Origin: Pseudomonas parafulva NBRC 16636 = DSM 17004
Lineage (GTDB): Bacteria > Pseudomonadota > Gammaproteobacteria > Pseudomonadales > Pseudomonadaceae
Direction of reading: 5' to 3'
Assembly (NCBI RefSeq): GCF_000730645.1
Contig: NZ_BBIU01000029.1
Coordinates: forward strand, 21,859-85,858
DNA length: 64,000 nucleotides
Each line of letters starts with the position of its first letter. Position 1 is the first letter of the stretch. The notes beneath the pieces were generated by a model, which saw only the letters and a program-made list of their open reading frames with translations, had not been told where the DNA came from and did no database searches. The position numbers and the translations under genes are program-made. Shown one piece after another: positions 25,177 through 33,922 of the stretch.

Positions 25177-26505
25177 ATGTTCAACCAACGGCTTAAGGAA
25201 GAGGTCGAGGCGCTCAGGCAGGAACTGTCCAGGCTGCGCGCTGCAGAACAGAGCAGGTCCAGCGAGATGCTTGAAATCACCGTGGACCGGGGCATGCAGA
25301 TCACCGCAGTCAATGAACGCTTTGCACAGTTCATCGGCATCGACGCCTCGCGGCTGGTAGGCAGTTCACTGGGTACGCTGGCGCCCAGCTACGTCAAGGA
25401 GCTGCCGTGTTACAGGAACTTCCAGGCGGCGATTGCCAAAGGTACCGGTGTAAGCGACGCCTACCGTTACTTTGCCGCCGATGGCCGCATGGTGTGGATG
25501 CGTGCAGCCTGGTGCCCTGTGAAGTCGCCCACAGGTGAAGTCACGCACATGTCTGCCTACGGCATTGACGTCACGGCTGGCATCGACCAGGCCCGCGAGA
25601 ATGAAGAGCTGATCAAGGCGCTGTCCCGCTCGACGGCGGTGATCGAGTTCAAGCTCGACGGCACTATCCTCACGGCCAACGAGAACTTCCTCAACACCGT
25701 GCATTACACCCTGGCGGAAATCGTCGGCAAGCACCACAGCCTGTTCTGCGACCCGGTCTACACCAGGTCTGCGGAGTATCAGCAGTTGTGGGCCAGCCTT
25801 AATGACGGCCGCTTCGTTGCCGAGCGGTTCAAGCGGCTTGACAAGCACGGGCGTGAGCTGTGGCTGGAGGCGTCGTACAACCCGGTGCGCGACACCCGGG
25901 GGCAGCTGTACAAGATCGTGAAGTTTGCCGTGGATATCACCGAGCAGGTGGAACACGAGCAGCAGGTCAACTCGGCGGCAGACGTTGCCTACGAGATTTC
26001 CCGGCAAACCGACAGCTCCGCCCAGCGCGGCGCCGAGGCTGTGCGCGATACGGTCGACACCATGAACCGCATCGTCACCCAGGTTACCAGCGTGTCCACG
26101 GGCGTCGAGGCGCTGGGGCACCAGTCGCACCTGATCACATCCATCGTTTCCACCATCGGTGGCATTGCCCAGCAAACCAACCTGCTGGCGCTTAACGCCG
26201 CTATCGAAGCGGCACGTGCCGGCGACCAGGGCCGTGGGTTCGCGGTGGTGGCGGACGAAGTGCGCAAGCTGGCTGGCCGCACCAGCGCCGCTACCCAGGA
26301 AATCGTCGAAGTGGTGCAGAAGAACAACGCCTTGGTGGAAGAGGCGGTGGTCAGCATGGGGGAGAGCCGAAAACAGGCAGAAATTGGCCTGAGCCTGGCC
26401 CAGCAGGCTGGCAGCGTGATCAGCGAGATCCAGTCCGGGGCGCAGCAGGTGGTGACGGCGGTGGGGCAGTTTTCTTCGAAGTTGGTGGCGGATGGGCCGC
26501 GTTGA
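25177..26505 (+). CDS. Soluble PAS-PAS methyl-accepting chemotaxis protein (BdlA-like)
   Basis: ATG 25177, with GAGG seven bases before, gives 442 residues. After a short coiled coil, PAS domains lie at about residues 25-145 and 145-270 (VIEFKLDGTILTANENFLNT starts the second). A chemotaxis signalling domain follows, with the hairpin tip GGIAQQTNLLALNAAIEAA, then ARAGDQGRGFAVVADEVRKLA, near residues 328-365. There is no membrane segment. This layout matches BdlA of P. aeruginosa, which controls biofilm dispersal through cyclic-di-GMP, and the EAL gene next door fits the same theme. It may equally be an Aer-type energy sensor. The symbol is withheld because orthology cannot be tested. Confidence 0.9.
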   Translation: MFNQRLKEEVEALRQELSRLRAAEQSRSSEMLEITVDRGMQITAVNERFAQFIGIDASRLVGSSLGTLAPSYVKELPCYRNFQAAIAKGTGVSDAYRYFAADGRMVWMRAAWCPVKSPTGEVTHMSAYGIDVTAGIDQARENEELIKALSRSTAVIEFKLDGTILTANENFLNTVHYTLAEIVGKHHSLFCDPVYTRSAEYQQLWASLNDGRFVAERFKRLDKHGRELWLEASYNPVRDTRGQLYKIVKFAVDITEQVEHEQQVNSAADVAYEISRQTDSSAQRGAEAVRDTVDTMNRIVTQVTSVSTGVEALGHQSHLITSIVSTIGGIAQQTNLLALNAAIEAARAGDQGRGFAVVADEVRKLAGRTSAATQEIVEVVQKNNALVEEAVVSMGESRKQAEIGLSLAQQAGSVISEIQSGAQQVVTAVGQFSSKLVADGPR

Positions 26506-26619
26506 GGGTTTGAGGGCAGACGACACATCGTGTGTCAGTGCGCATTTGACCCAGTCTGCTTGACTTGTGCAGAATCCAGCCTCATTTTCAAAACACCACC
26601 ATCTTCGACAGGAGGCCGT

Positions 26620-27102
26620 ATGGAGTACCGCACTGCAAACGACGTCCTGCATGCCCACTGGGACGGGCGGTTGCCTGTTAACCCCCTCGCTATTGCTCAC
26701 GCGATGGGCATCGAGGTTAAACCGTTGAATCCTTTTGACCAGGCCAACTGGCGGCCCAACGAGAGTGGTCATTACTCCTACCGCGACGGCAATCCTCTCA
26801 TCACCTACAACCTCGGCGACGCGCCAGTTCGCCAGCGCTTCACCATTGCTCACGAAATCGGCCATCACGTTCACGGTGATCTGGATGCCCCTCGTGATAC
26901 CACCGAGCAATTCAGTGCCAGGGCGCGTGACCCCAAGGAGGTTGCCGCCAACAGATTTGCTGCCGCCTTGTTAATGCCAGCAGCGCTGGTCAAGCACATG
27001 ATCCTCGAGCAGCGAGTGACGGACCTCACCCGTTTGGCCAAAGCCTTTGGGGTCTCCACCGCTGCAATGGAATTCAGGCTGAAGGCCATCGGGTTTCTAT
27101 GA
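26620..27102 (+). CDS. ImmA/IrrE-family (M78) metallopeptidase
   Basis: GGAGG lies five bases before ATG 26620. The 160-residue product has the zinc motif HEIGHH (H78-E79-x-x-H82) followed by EVAANRFAAALLMPA, the third-ligand helix of the M78 family. The N-terminal segment (LPVNPLAIAHAMGIEV) is typical. In Bacillus and Deinococcus such proteins cut regulators of mobile elements or DNA damage. Here no helix-turn-helix repressor gene is adjacent; instead the stop overlaps the start of a small membrane-protein gene by four bases. Cytoplasmic. Confidence 0.9.
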   Translation: MEYRTANDVLHAHWDGRLPVNPLAIAHAMGIEVKPLNPFDQANWRPNESGHYSYRDGNPLITYNLGDAPVRQRFTIAHEIGHHVHGDLDAPRDTTEQFSARARDPKEVAANRFAAALLMPAALVKHMILEQRVTDLTRLAKAFGVSTAAMEFRLKAIGFL

Positions 27103-27515
27103 CCAGCACCAGTGACGATCTGTCCCTTGGCGAAGCGGACAATGCAGGGATTGTCAGTGACTACCTGAGGCGAGAGTCTTGGCGTTTTAGATGGGAGAAG
27201 CGCCTGACCACCGTGACGGTGGTACTTGTGATCATTTTCTACGTAGCGCTGCTTGGTTTTGTGTTTCTGGGCAACATTCGCATCAGCCTGGGCAGTTGGT
27301 ATCTCTTCACATCGATACGGCCCCACGCCACAGGTGATGTCCCTATCATCGTAGCGCTATCGACCGTTCCCACCTTGCTTTTGATCGCCCTGCTTCGTTA
27401 TTTCCATCATCGACCCAAGCCCGAGCAGGATGATGCCCAGGCTCCGCTGCCAATCAGCGTCGAAGCAGCCAGAGAGATCATCAAGGCTACCACCGATGCC
27501 ATGAAGGCTCCTTAA
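27099..27515 (+). CDS. Small two-helix membrane protein paired with ImmA/IrrE peptidase
   Basis: This 138-residue protein is coupled to the peptidase gene by an ATGA overlap. It has a polar N-terminus, a transmembrane helix near residues 38-60 (VTVVLVIIFYVALLGFVFLG), a loop, a second helix near 85-102 (VALSTVPTLLLIALLRYF) and a charged, proline-containing tail. I recognise no family. Its tight coupling suggests it is the peptidase's partner or target, for example a membrane anchor. Its stop is next to the end of the convergent ABC permease gene. Confidence 0.75.
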   Translation: MTSTSDDLSLGEADNAGIVSDYLRRESWRFRWEKRLTTVTVVLVIIFYVALLGFVFLGNIRISLGSWYLFTSIRPHATGDVPIIVALSTVPTLLLIALLRYFHHRPKPEQDDAQAPLPISVEAAREIIKATTDAMKAP

Positions 27516-28321
27516 CGCTGATACGCCTTCCCGTAATGCCCCTCCAACCGCGCCTGCACCAGTTCCAACACAATCGACAGCACCCAGTAGATCACCGCCG
27601 CCGTGGTCAGCATTTCCAGGTAGCGGTAGCTGGAGCGGCCGTAGGACTGGGCAAGGAACATGACTTCCCATACCCCCATCACCGAGATCAGCGACGAATC
27701 CTTCAGCATCGAGATGAACTGGTTGGCCGTGGGCGGGATGATCACGCGCATGGCTTGGGGCAGCACGATGCTGCTGAAGATTTGCGGCGGGCGCATGCCC
27801 AGGGCCAGTGCGGCCTCACGCTGGCCCCGGGCCACGCCCAGAATGCCGGCGCGGAAGATTTCGCTGAGGTAGGCGCCGTAGTTCAGCGACAGGGCGATGA
27901 TGCCGGCACTGATGGCGCCTGGCACCAGCCCCACCTGGGGCAGGCCCAGGTAGATGAGCAGGATCTGGATCAGCAGCGGCGTACCGCGGAATCACGAGGT
28001 ATAGAAGCTGGCCACGCCCACCAGCACCGCGCTGCCCGACAGCCTGGCCAGGGCCGCAGCAAAGCCCAGCAGCACCGACACCACCATCGAGCACAGGCAC
28101 AGGAACAGCGTCAGTGCCGCCCCTTGCAGAAACCCGTTTGGCCCAAGCGTGAAGCCCGCCAGGTTGGGAAACTTCTCCACAATGATCGAGAACTTCAGGT
28201 CAAAGCTGAGAAAGAACCCGATAAACAGCGCGAACATCGCCAGCCAGGTCAGCAGCAACCGGGTTTTGAAGCCCAGCAGACGGGGGGCCGTGGGTTTGGG
28301 GGCGGAAGGGAAGGTACTCAT
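27512..28321 (-). pseudogene. Polar amino acid ABC transporter permease, interrupted by in-frame TGA
   Basis: Two same-frame pieces together encode a normal HisM/GlnP-type permease of about 268 residues. The first starts at ATG 28321 (MSTFPSAPKPTAPRLL) and ends at TGA 27992-27994 after ASFYTS. After that stop the frame continues FRGTPLLIQ and on to the EAA loop (GVARGQREAALALGM) and the last helices. The expected residue at the stop is Trp (family: Y-x-W/F-F-R-G-T-P-L), so a single TGG-to-TGA change explains it. Any restart at ATG 27934 would lack the first helices. Start overlaps the binding-protein stop by four bases. No ATPase gene is nearby. Confidence 0.85.
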
Positions 28322-29139
28322 TTGCTGATATCGGCGCCGATCCATTTCTGCGACAGCTTGCTCAGGGTGCCATCCGCTTTCAGCTCGGCGAATACCTGGC
28401 GTACCTTGGCATCCCACTCGGTGTCGCCTTTTTCGATGGCTACGGCGTTCGGCTCTTCATAAAGCGGCGCACCGGCCAGCTTGAAGCGCTTGTCCTGGTT
28501 CAGGCGCGGTTGTGCGGTTACCAGGTTGGTGAGGATGGCATCCAGGCGCACGCCGGCACCCAGCCCCAGGTCCTGGAAGGCGACGTTGTCGGTGTCGTAG
28601 GGCGCGATCTGCACGAAGTCGAACGGGTATTCGATCTTGCGCCCCTCGTCACCTTCAATCACCAGGTTCTTGTTCAGGTAGCTTTCATAGCTGGAGGCGC
28701 TGGTCAGGCCTACCTTGCGCCCGTCCAGGTCCTTGGCGCCGTGAATGCGATCGTCCTTGGCGTTGACCACGATCACCGCAGGCGATGCGTAGTATTCAAC
28801 CGGGAAGTCGAACACCTCGGCGCGGGCCTTGCTCGGGGTCATGGAGCAGATACAGATGTCGTAGCGGCCGCTCCAGCGCCCTGCGGCGATCACGTCCCAG
28901 GACGGGGTTTCGAGGCGCAGTTTCACGCCCAGCTTGGCGGCCACGGCCTTGGCCACATCCACGTCGAAGCCATCCAGCTGGTTCTGGTCGTTCAGGAAGG
29001 AAAACGGCGGGTAGCTCTCCATCAGCACATTGACCAGTTCCTTGCGCGATTCGACTCGCTCCAGCGTGGCACCGGCAAAAGCCTGGGAGGCGGTGGCAAG
29101 CAGCACGAGGCCCGCGCCGAGCAATGCAGAAAATCGCAT
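28318..29139 (-). CDS. Periplasmic amino-acid-binding protein of an ABC transporter
   Basis: I chose ATG 29139, seven bases after AGG; ATG 29145 is an alternative. The 273-residue product starts with a signal peptide (MRFSALLGAGLVLLATASQA) cut after AFA. The SBP family 3 fold is clear from YPPFSFLNDQNQLDGFDVDVAKAVA, DICICSMTPSKARAEVFDF and the late YEEPNAVAIEKGD. It would capture a polar amino acid in the periplasm. Lying divergent from a homocysteine methyltransferase gene, methionine or S-methylmethionine is a fair guess. With its permease gene broken and no ATPase next to it, it may not serve a working transporter. Confidence 0.88.
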   Translation of the reverse strand: MRFSALLGAGLVLLATASQAFAGATLERVESRKELVNVLMESYPPFSFLNDQNQLDGFDVDVAKAVAAKLGVKLRLETPSWDVIAAGRWSGRYDICICSMTPSKARAEVFDFPVEYYASPAVIVVNAKDDRIHGAKDLDGRKVGLTSASSYESYLNKNLVIEGDEGRKIEYPFDFVQIAPYDTDNVAFQDLGLGAGVRLDAILTNLVTAQPRLNQDKRFKLAGAPLYEEPNAVAIEKGDTEWDAKVRQVFAELKADGTLSKLSQKWIGADISK

Positions 29140-29206
29140 GTTCATACCTGAAAAGTTGGCCAAAAAAGGGATTGGGTATTTAATAGTTATATATGTGGTC
29201 AACATA

Positions 29207-29221
29207 ATGAATTTTATTCAT
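29207..29221. promoter_or_regulatory. Inverted repeat ATGAAT-TTT-ATTCAT in the divergent promoter region
   Basis: A perfect 6-bp inverted repeat lies in the AT-rich 100-bp space between the ABC binding protein gene and the methyltransferase gene, 22 bases before the latter's ATG. Its placement suits an operator for one or both promoters. The protein that would bind is unknown. Confidence 0.4.
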
Positions 29222-29242
29222 AAGCACCTTTAGAGTAGTTAT

Positions 29243-30142
29243 ATGAAACAGCGAGCGATGGTGATTCTTGACGGTGGCATGGGCCGTGAACTGCAACGCA
29301 GCGGGGCGCCGTTCCGCCAGCCCGAGTGGTCGGCACTGGCCCTGAGCGAAGCGCCGGAGGCCGTGGTGGGTGTGCATGCGGCGTTCATTGCTGCAGGTGC
29401 CCAGGTGATCACCAGTAACAGCTACGCGGTGGTGCCTTTCCATATTGGCGAAGCGCGCTTCGCTGAAGAGGGGCGCCAGCTCGCCAATATTGCCGGACAA
29501 CTGGCCCGTCACGCCGCCGACAGCGGTGCGCACCCGGTGAAGGTGGCAGGCTCCTTGCCACCGCTGTTCGGCTCCTACCGCCCCGACCTGTTCCAGCCTG
29601 AGCGCGTGGCCGAGGTGCTGCTGCCACTGCTGCAAGGCCTGTCACCCCATGTGGACCTGTGGCTGGCAGAAACCCAAAGCGCCATTGCCGAAGTGCGGGC
29701 CATTCATCAGCACCTGCCTGCAGACGGCCGCCCGTTCTGGGTGTCGTTCACCTTGCAGGACGAAGACGTGGACGCCGTGCCACGCTTGCGCTCAGGTGAA
29801 CCGGTAGCCGATGCCATCGAGGCCGTGGTTGCCCTCGGTGCTGCGGCGGTGCTGTTCAACTGCAGCCAGCCCGAAGTGATTGGCGCTGCAATCGATGTGG
29901 CCCGCCAGGTGATCGAACAGCACGGGGCCGAGGTGGCAATAGGGGCGTACGCCAACGCCTTCCCGCCGCAGCCGAAGGAGGCCACGGCCAATGATGGCCT
30001 GGATGAACTGCGTGAAGACCTCGACCCACCGGGCTACCTGGCCTGGGCCACCGACTGGCGCGAGCGGGGCGCCAGCATGGTAGGGGGCTGCTGCGGCATC
30101 GGCCCGGAACACATTGCCGCGCTCAAACGCGACCTGGGCTGA
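29243..30142 (+). CDS. mmuM: Homocysteine S-methyltransferase (MmuM-like)
   Basis: This 299-residue enzyme moves a methyl group from S-methylmethionine to homocysteine to give methionine. The N-terminus has ILDGGMGRELQRSG, the homocysteine-binding G-G-x-G segment. The zinc cysteines are visible in FNCSQPE (near residue 212) and the late GGCCGIGPEHI, as in all members. Length and motif order are normal. It is divergent from an amino acid ABC binding protein, which points to use of an external methylated sulphur amino acid. ATG follows TTTAGAGTAGTTAT, a weak ribosome site. A betaine or thetin donor cannot be excluded. Confidence 0.88.
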   Translation: MKQRAMVILDGGMGRELQRSGAPFRQPEWSALALSEAPEAVVGVHAAFIAAGAQVITSNSYAVVPFHIGEARFAEEGRQLANIAGQLARHAADSGAHPVKVAGSLPPLFGSYRPDLFQPERVAEVLLPLLQGLSPHVDLWLAETQSAIAEVRAIHQHLPADGRPFWVSFTLQDEDVDAVPRLRSGEPVADAIEAVVALGAAAVLFNCSQPEVIGAAIDVARQVIEQHGAEVAIGAYANAFPPQPKEATANDGLDELREDLDPPGYLAWATDWRERGASMVGGCCGIGPEHIAALKRDLG

Positions 30143-30306
30143 CCTGCTGGCGAATGCCTGGCGGTAAAACACAGCGGTTAAGTTTGGGAAATGCCGGAAC
30201 TGACGGTAAGGTTTCAGCATCTCTCATTCATCACGCGCCGAGGGTGGTCGTGTCCTGACCACCCATTCACGATGCGCAGCGCTGAACGCCAGGAGTAATA
30301 CTGCCT

Positions 30307-32280
30307 ATGACTGCAGAGCAAAAACGCAGGAGCACCATCAACCCGCCCGTCTTCTTCACCAGTGCCATACTCGTATTGTTGCTGGTGCTGTATGCCACCG
30401 TTTTCCAGGAACACGCCCAGCGCGTATTCGAACATGTCCAGCAATGGATCATCACCAACGCCAGCTGGTTCTACATCCTCACTGTGGCGCTGGTACTGAT
30501 CAGCGTGGTGTTCCTGGCGGTCAGCCGTTATGGCGACATCAAGCTGGGGCCGGACCACAGCGAGCCGGATTACCCCAACAAAAGCTGGTTCGCCATGCTG
30601 TTCTCCGCAGGCATGGGCATCGGCCTGATGTTCTTCGGCGTTGCAGAGCCGGTGATGCACTTCATCAACCCGCCGGTGGGTGAGCCCAACACCATCGCGG
30701 CAGCGCGCGAAGCGATGAACATCACGTTCTTCCACTGGGGCCTGCATGCCTGGGCCATCTACGCCATCGTGGCGCTGATCCTGGCCTACTTCAGCTTCCG
30801 CAACGGGCTGCCGCTGACCCTGCGTTCGGCGCTGTACCCGTTGATTGGCGAGCGTATCTACGGCCCCATTGGGCATGCGGTGGACATTTTTGCCATTCTG
30901 GGCACGGTGTTTGGCGTCGCCACTTCGCTAGGCTACGGCGTGCTGCAGATCAACAGCGGCCTGCACCAGCTGTTCGGTTTGCCCATCAGCACCACCATTC
31001 AGGTCATTCTGATTGCTGTCACCTGTACCCTTGCCACCCTGTCGGTGGCCAGTGGGCTGGATAAAGGCATCCGTATCCTCTCCGAGCTCAACCTGGGCCT
31101 GGCGGTGATCTTGATGCTGTTCGTGCTGATTGTGGGCCCGACCGTGTTCCTGTTGCAGGCCTACGTACAGAACACGGGCGCGTACCTGTCCGACATCGTC
31201 AATAAAACCTTCAACCTGTTTGCCTACGAACCCACCGACTGGATCGGTGGCTGGACGTTGCTGTACTGGGGCTGGTGGCTGTCCTGGTCGCCCTTCGTCG
31301 GGCTGTTCATCGCGCGTATTTCCCGCGGCCGCACCATTCGCGAGTTCGTCTGCGGCGTGTTGTTCGTACCGGCCGGCTTCACCCTGCTGTGGATGACCGT
31401 GTTCGGCGATACCGCCATTCACATGATCCTACACGGCGGCATCAAGGACCTGGCGACGGTCGTCGACCAGGACAGTTCGCTGGCGCTCTTCGCATTCCTT
31501 GAGCACTTCCCGTGGTCAACGGCCGTGTCGATGCTGGCGGTGCTGATGGTGGTGGTGTTCTTCGTGACCTCTGCCGACTCCGGGGCACTGGTGGTCGACA
31601 TGCTCGCCTCGTCGGGCAAAGGCCATTCGCCCCTGTGGCAGCGGGTGTTCTGGTCGGTCACCATGGGCGCCGTGGCCATCGCCCTGTTGCTGGCCAACGG
31701 CCTCAAAGCGCTGCAGGCGGCCACTATCGCCAGCGCCTTGCCGTTTGCGGTCATTCTGCTGGTGGCGATGTGGGGGCTGTTCAAGGCGCTTGGGCTGGAT
31801 GCCACCCGGCGCGGCCTGCGCACCCAGGCCCTGCCAGGCCAGCGCCAGCACCGGCAGAATCACGGCGGCTGGCAGCGGCGCCTGCGCAACATTGCCATGA
31901 TGCCGCGCCGGGCTCACGTGACCCGCTTCATCAACGATGTGGTGAAACCCGCCTGTGAGGAAGTGGCCCAGGAACTGCGCAAGCAGGGTTACGACGTCAC
32001 GGTAGATGAGCGCGACGACGGCCGTGTCACCCTGGAGTTGTCCCATGCGGGTGAAGGCCGCTTCAAATACGAAGTTCGCCCCCGCGCGTTTAATACCCCC
32101 AGTTTTGTCATCCGCGAGTCGGACGACAACAACGATGCACGCAAGTACTTCCGCGCCGAGGTGTACCTGCGTGAAGGTGGCCAGGACTACGACGTCATGG
32201 GCTGGAGCCGTGAGGATGTGATCGGCGATATCCTTGACCAGTACGAGCGCCACCTGCACTACCTGCACGTGGTCAGCTGA
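30307..32280 (+). CDS. betT: BCCT-family choline/betaine transporter (BetT-like)
   Basis: This 657-residue inner-membrane protein has twelve predicted helices. The family signature is WTLLYWGWWLSWSPFVGLFI, then ARISRGRTIREF, near residues 318-350, including the Trp box that binds the quaternary ammonium ion. GMGIGLMFFGVAEP near residue 102 is the Gly-rich helix 3. A hydrophilic C-terminal domain of about 140 residues (from residue 515) sits in the cytoplasm and, in BetT of other bacteria, senses osmotic state. Choline is the most likely substrate. No bet oxidation genes lie next to it. Confidence 0.88.
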   Translation: MTAEQKRRSTINPPVFFTSAILVLLLVLYATVFQEHAQRVFEHVQQWIITNASWFYILTVALVLISVVFLAVSRYGDIKLGPDHSEPDYPNKSWFAMLFSAGMGIGLMFFGVAEPVMHFINPPVGEPNTIAAAREAMNITFFHWGLHAWAIYAIVALILAYFSFRNGLPLTLRSALYPLIGERIYGPIGHAVDIFAILGTVFGVATSLGYGVLQINSGLHQLFGLPISTTIQVILIAVTCTLATLSVASGLDKGIRILSELNLGLAVILMLFVLIVGPTVFLLQAYVQNTGAYLSDIVNKTFNLFAYEPTDWIGGWTLLYWGWWLSWSPFVGLFIARISRGRTIREFVCGVLFVPAGFTLLWMTVFGDTAIHMILHGGIKDLATVVDQDSSLALFAFLEHFPWSTAVSMLAVLMVVVFFVTSADSGALVVDMLASSGKGHSPLWQRVFWSVTMGAVAIALLLANGLKALQAATIASALPFAVILLVAMWGLFKALGLDATRRGLRTQALPGQRQHRQNHGGWQRRLRNIAMMPRRAHVTRFINDVVKPACEEVAQELRKQGYDVTVDERDDGRVTLELSHAGEGRFKYEVRPRAFNTPSFVIRESDDNNDARKYFRAEVYLREGGQDYDVMGWSREDVIGDILDQYERHLHYLHVVS

Positions 32281-32285
32281 GCCCT

Positions 32286-33242
32286 TTACGTGCGGGTGAG
32301 CCTCGGGATCGCCCGCACGTAGATCAGCTCGCACACCAGCTCCACCAGTGTTTGCGTAATCACCGCCGCCGCTGCCAGGGTGCGTAACGGCTCTGGCAAC
32401 GCCAGTGCCAATGGCAGCACTACCAGTGAATTACGGGTGGATGCACTGAACATCATCGAGCGTTGCTGGGGCACCGGAAGCCGCATCAGCCGTGCGGTCG
32501 CCCAGCCGATCAGCGGTGCCAGCACTGCAAAGGCCAGGTACACCGGTACCACGGGTAGCAACTGGCCCAAGTCCCTCAGCACCACGCTGATCTGCGGTGC
32601 GATCACCACGAACAGCACCAGCGCCATTGCCGGCACTGGCATCCATGCCCAGGCATCATTCCACGCAGCCACCGCACTGGACCGTTTGACGCTTGCGCTG
32701 GTCAGCACCGCCAGCCCCAGCGGCAGCACGATCAGTAACAGAAATGCCTGCAGAAACGGCCTGATCGCCAGGTCTACCTGTGCGCTGTCCCCCAGTAATA
32801 CCGCCAGGTAAACCGGCAGCAGCACTATTTGCAGCAACAGCAGTATGGGCGTGGCCGCCAGGGTCAACCGTGCATCGCCCTTGCCCAGGTGGGTGAACAC
32901 CACCACGTAGTCGATACAGGGCGTCAGCAGTACCAGCAATGCGCCTACCAGCAGTGCTGGGTGGTGCACCAGGCCACGGGTAATGGTCGCGACCAGCAAC
33001 GGCACCAGAATGAAATTGGCCAGCAGCAAGGCAGCCATGAAGCGGCGATTACTCAGGCCCTCGCGCAGGCTCAGAAACGGAATCTGCAGGAACATGGCGT
33101 ACATCAGTACGGCAATAGCGGGGGTGGCCAGTGCTTCCAGGTGACGCGCGGTGGTGCTGGACAGCAAGCCAAACACGATGGCCGCCAGCACGGCGGCGAA
33201 GTAGATCAGGGTCTGGTGGGTTTCGAGTTGGTCTCTGGTCAA
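32286..33242 (-). CDS. BASS/ACR3-type transporter ('arsenic resistance protein' family)
   Basis: I choose TTG 33242 so that the protein begins (M)TRDQLETHQTLIYFAAVLAA; the ATG at 33338 adds 32 Cys-rich residues unlike the family and would leave only 38 bp to the fimbrial operon. With this start there are 318 residues and about ten helices of the bile-acid:sodium symporter fold, including LVLLTPCIDYVVVFTHLGKGD near residue 109, with the conserved P-C-I-D-Y-V. Despite the usual name, arsenite transport is not established by the sequence, and no ars genes are nearby. It is convergent with betT. Confidence 0.75.
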   Translation of the reverse strand: MTRDQLETHQTLIYFAAVLAAIVFGLLSSTTARHLEALATPAIAVLMYAMFLQIPFLSLREGLSNRRFMAALLLANFILVPLLVATITRGLVHHPALLVGALLVLLTPCIDYVVVFTHLGKGDARLTLAATPILLLLQIVLLPVYLAVLLGDSAQVDLAIRPFLQAFLLLIVLPLGLAVLTSASVKRSSAVAAWNDAWAWMPVPAMALVLFVVIAPQISVVLRDLGQLLPVVPVYLAFAVLAPLIGWATARLMRLPVPQQRSMMFSASTRNSLVVLPLALALPEPLRTLAAAAVITQTLVELVCELIYVRAIPRLTRT

Positions 33243-33376
33243 GGGGGCTGCCTGGAAAGGTTGTAACGAGTGTGCACAGCTGCTGCAGGCATCGCTTTTA
33301 AGATTCGTCTGAGAGCATGCTTGGTAGAGCTGCTTCATCCTGCCTGATTGTATAAAACAAGCACAGGAAGTTTTGA

Positions 33377-33922
33377 ATGAACGTTTGCGCCGCCGTTCTG
33401 GCGATCACGGCAGTTGCTATTACACCCAGTATTGCGTTTGCGGCCAACACCATAAACTTCAACGGTGAGGTCACTTCGCAAACCTGCTCGGCGGTGATCA
33501 ATGGCCTTGCTGATCCAACGGTACTGCTTGACAGCGTTTCTGTTGACGCGCTCCACGGCAACGCTGGCAGTGTGGCAGGCGAAACGCCGTTCAGCCTGCG
33601 CCTGACGGGGTGCGTAGCATCGACAACAGGTGACCAGCACTTCGCCACCGTTTTTCAGGCTGTCAATGCAACCCCCGCGGGGAATCTCGCCAATACCGCA
33701 GTGGGCGGTGCCACTGGCGTGGCACTCCAGCTGCTCGACAGGGCTGGCGGCAACCGGTTGAACCTCGCTGGAAATGCAGCGGTGAGGGCGGGCGACATCG
33801 TTTTGCCCTCTGGCCAGACAACCGTCAGTTACGACTACGCCGTTCGCTATGTTGCTGAGGCGGTCAGTGTGACGCCCGGTCCAGTGCTCGGCTCTGTGAC
33901 CTACACCGTACGCTACGAATGA
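33377..33922 (+). CDS. Type 1-like major fimbrial pilin
   Basis: AGGAAG lies nine bases before ATG 33377. The 181-residue product has a signal peptide (MNVCAAVLAITAVAITPSIA then FAAN) and a pilin immunoglobulin-like fold. The conserved cysteine pair is at TCSAVI (near residue 37) and GCVAST (near 76). The C-terminal segment ends VTYTVRYE with the beta-strand penultimate Tyr that is needed for chaperone binding. It is the first gene of a five-gene chaperone–usher operon. The gene order matches the P. aeruginosa cup clusters. Confidence 0.9.
   Translation: MNVCAAVLAITAVAITPSIAFAANTINFNGEVTSQTCSAVINGLADPTVLLDSVSVDALHGNAGSVAGETPFSLRLTGCVASTTGDQHFATVFQAVNATPAGNLANTAVGGATGVALQLLDRAGGNRLNLAGNAAVRAGDIVLPSGQTTVSYDYAVRYVAEAVSVTPGPVLGSVTYTVRYE

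Noticed and set aside
32286..32320. Hairpin ACGTGCGGG/CCCGCACGT as a terminator of betT
   Set aside because: The stem is good but has no T-run, and it includes the stop codon of the convergent gene; the function is uncertain.
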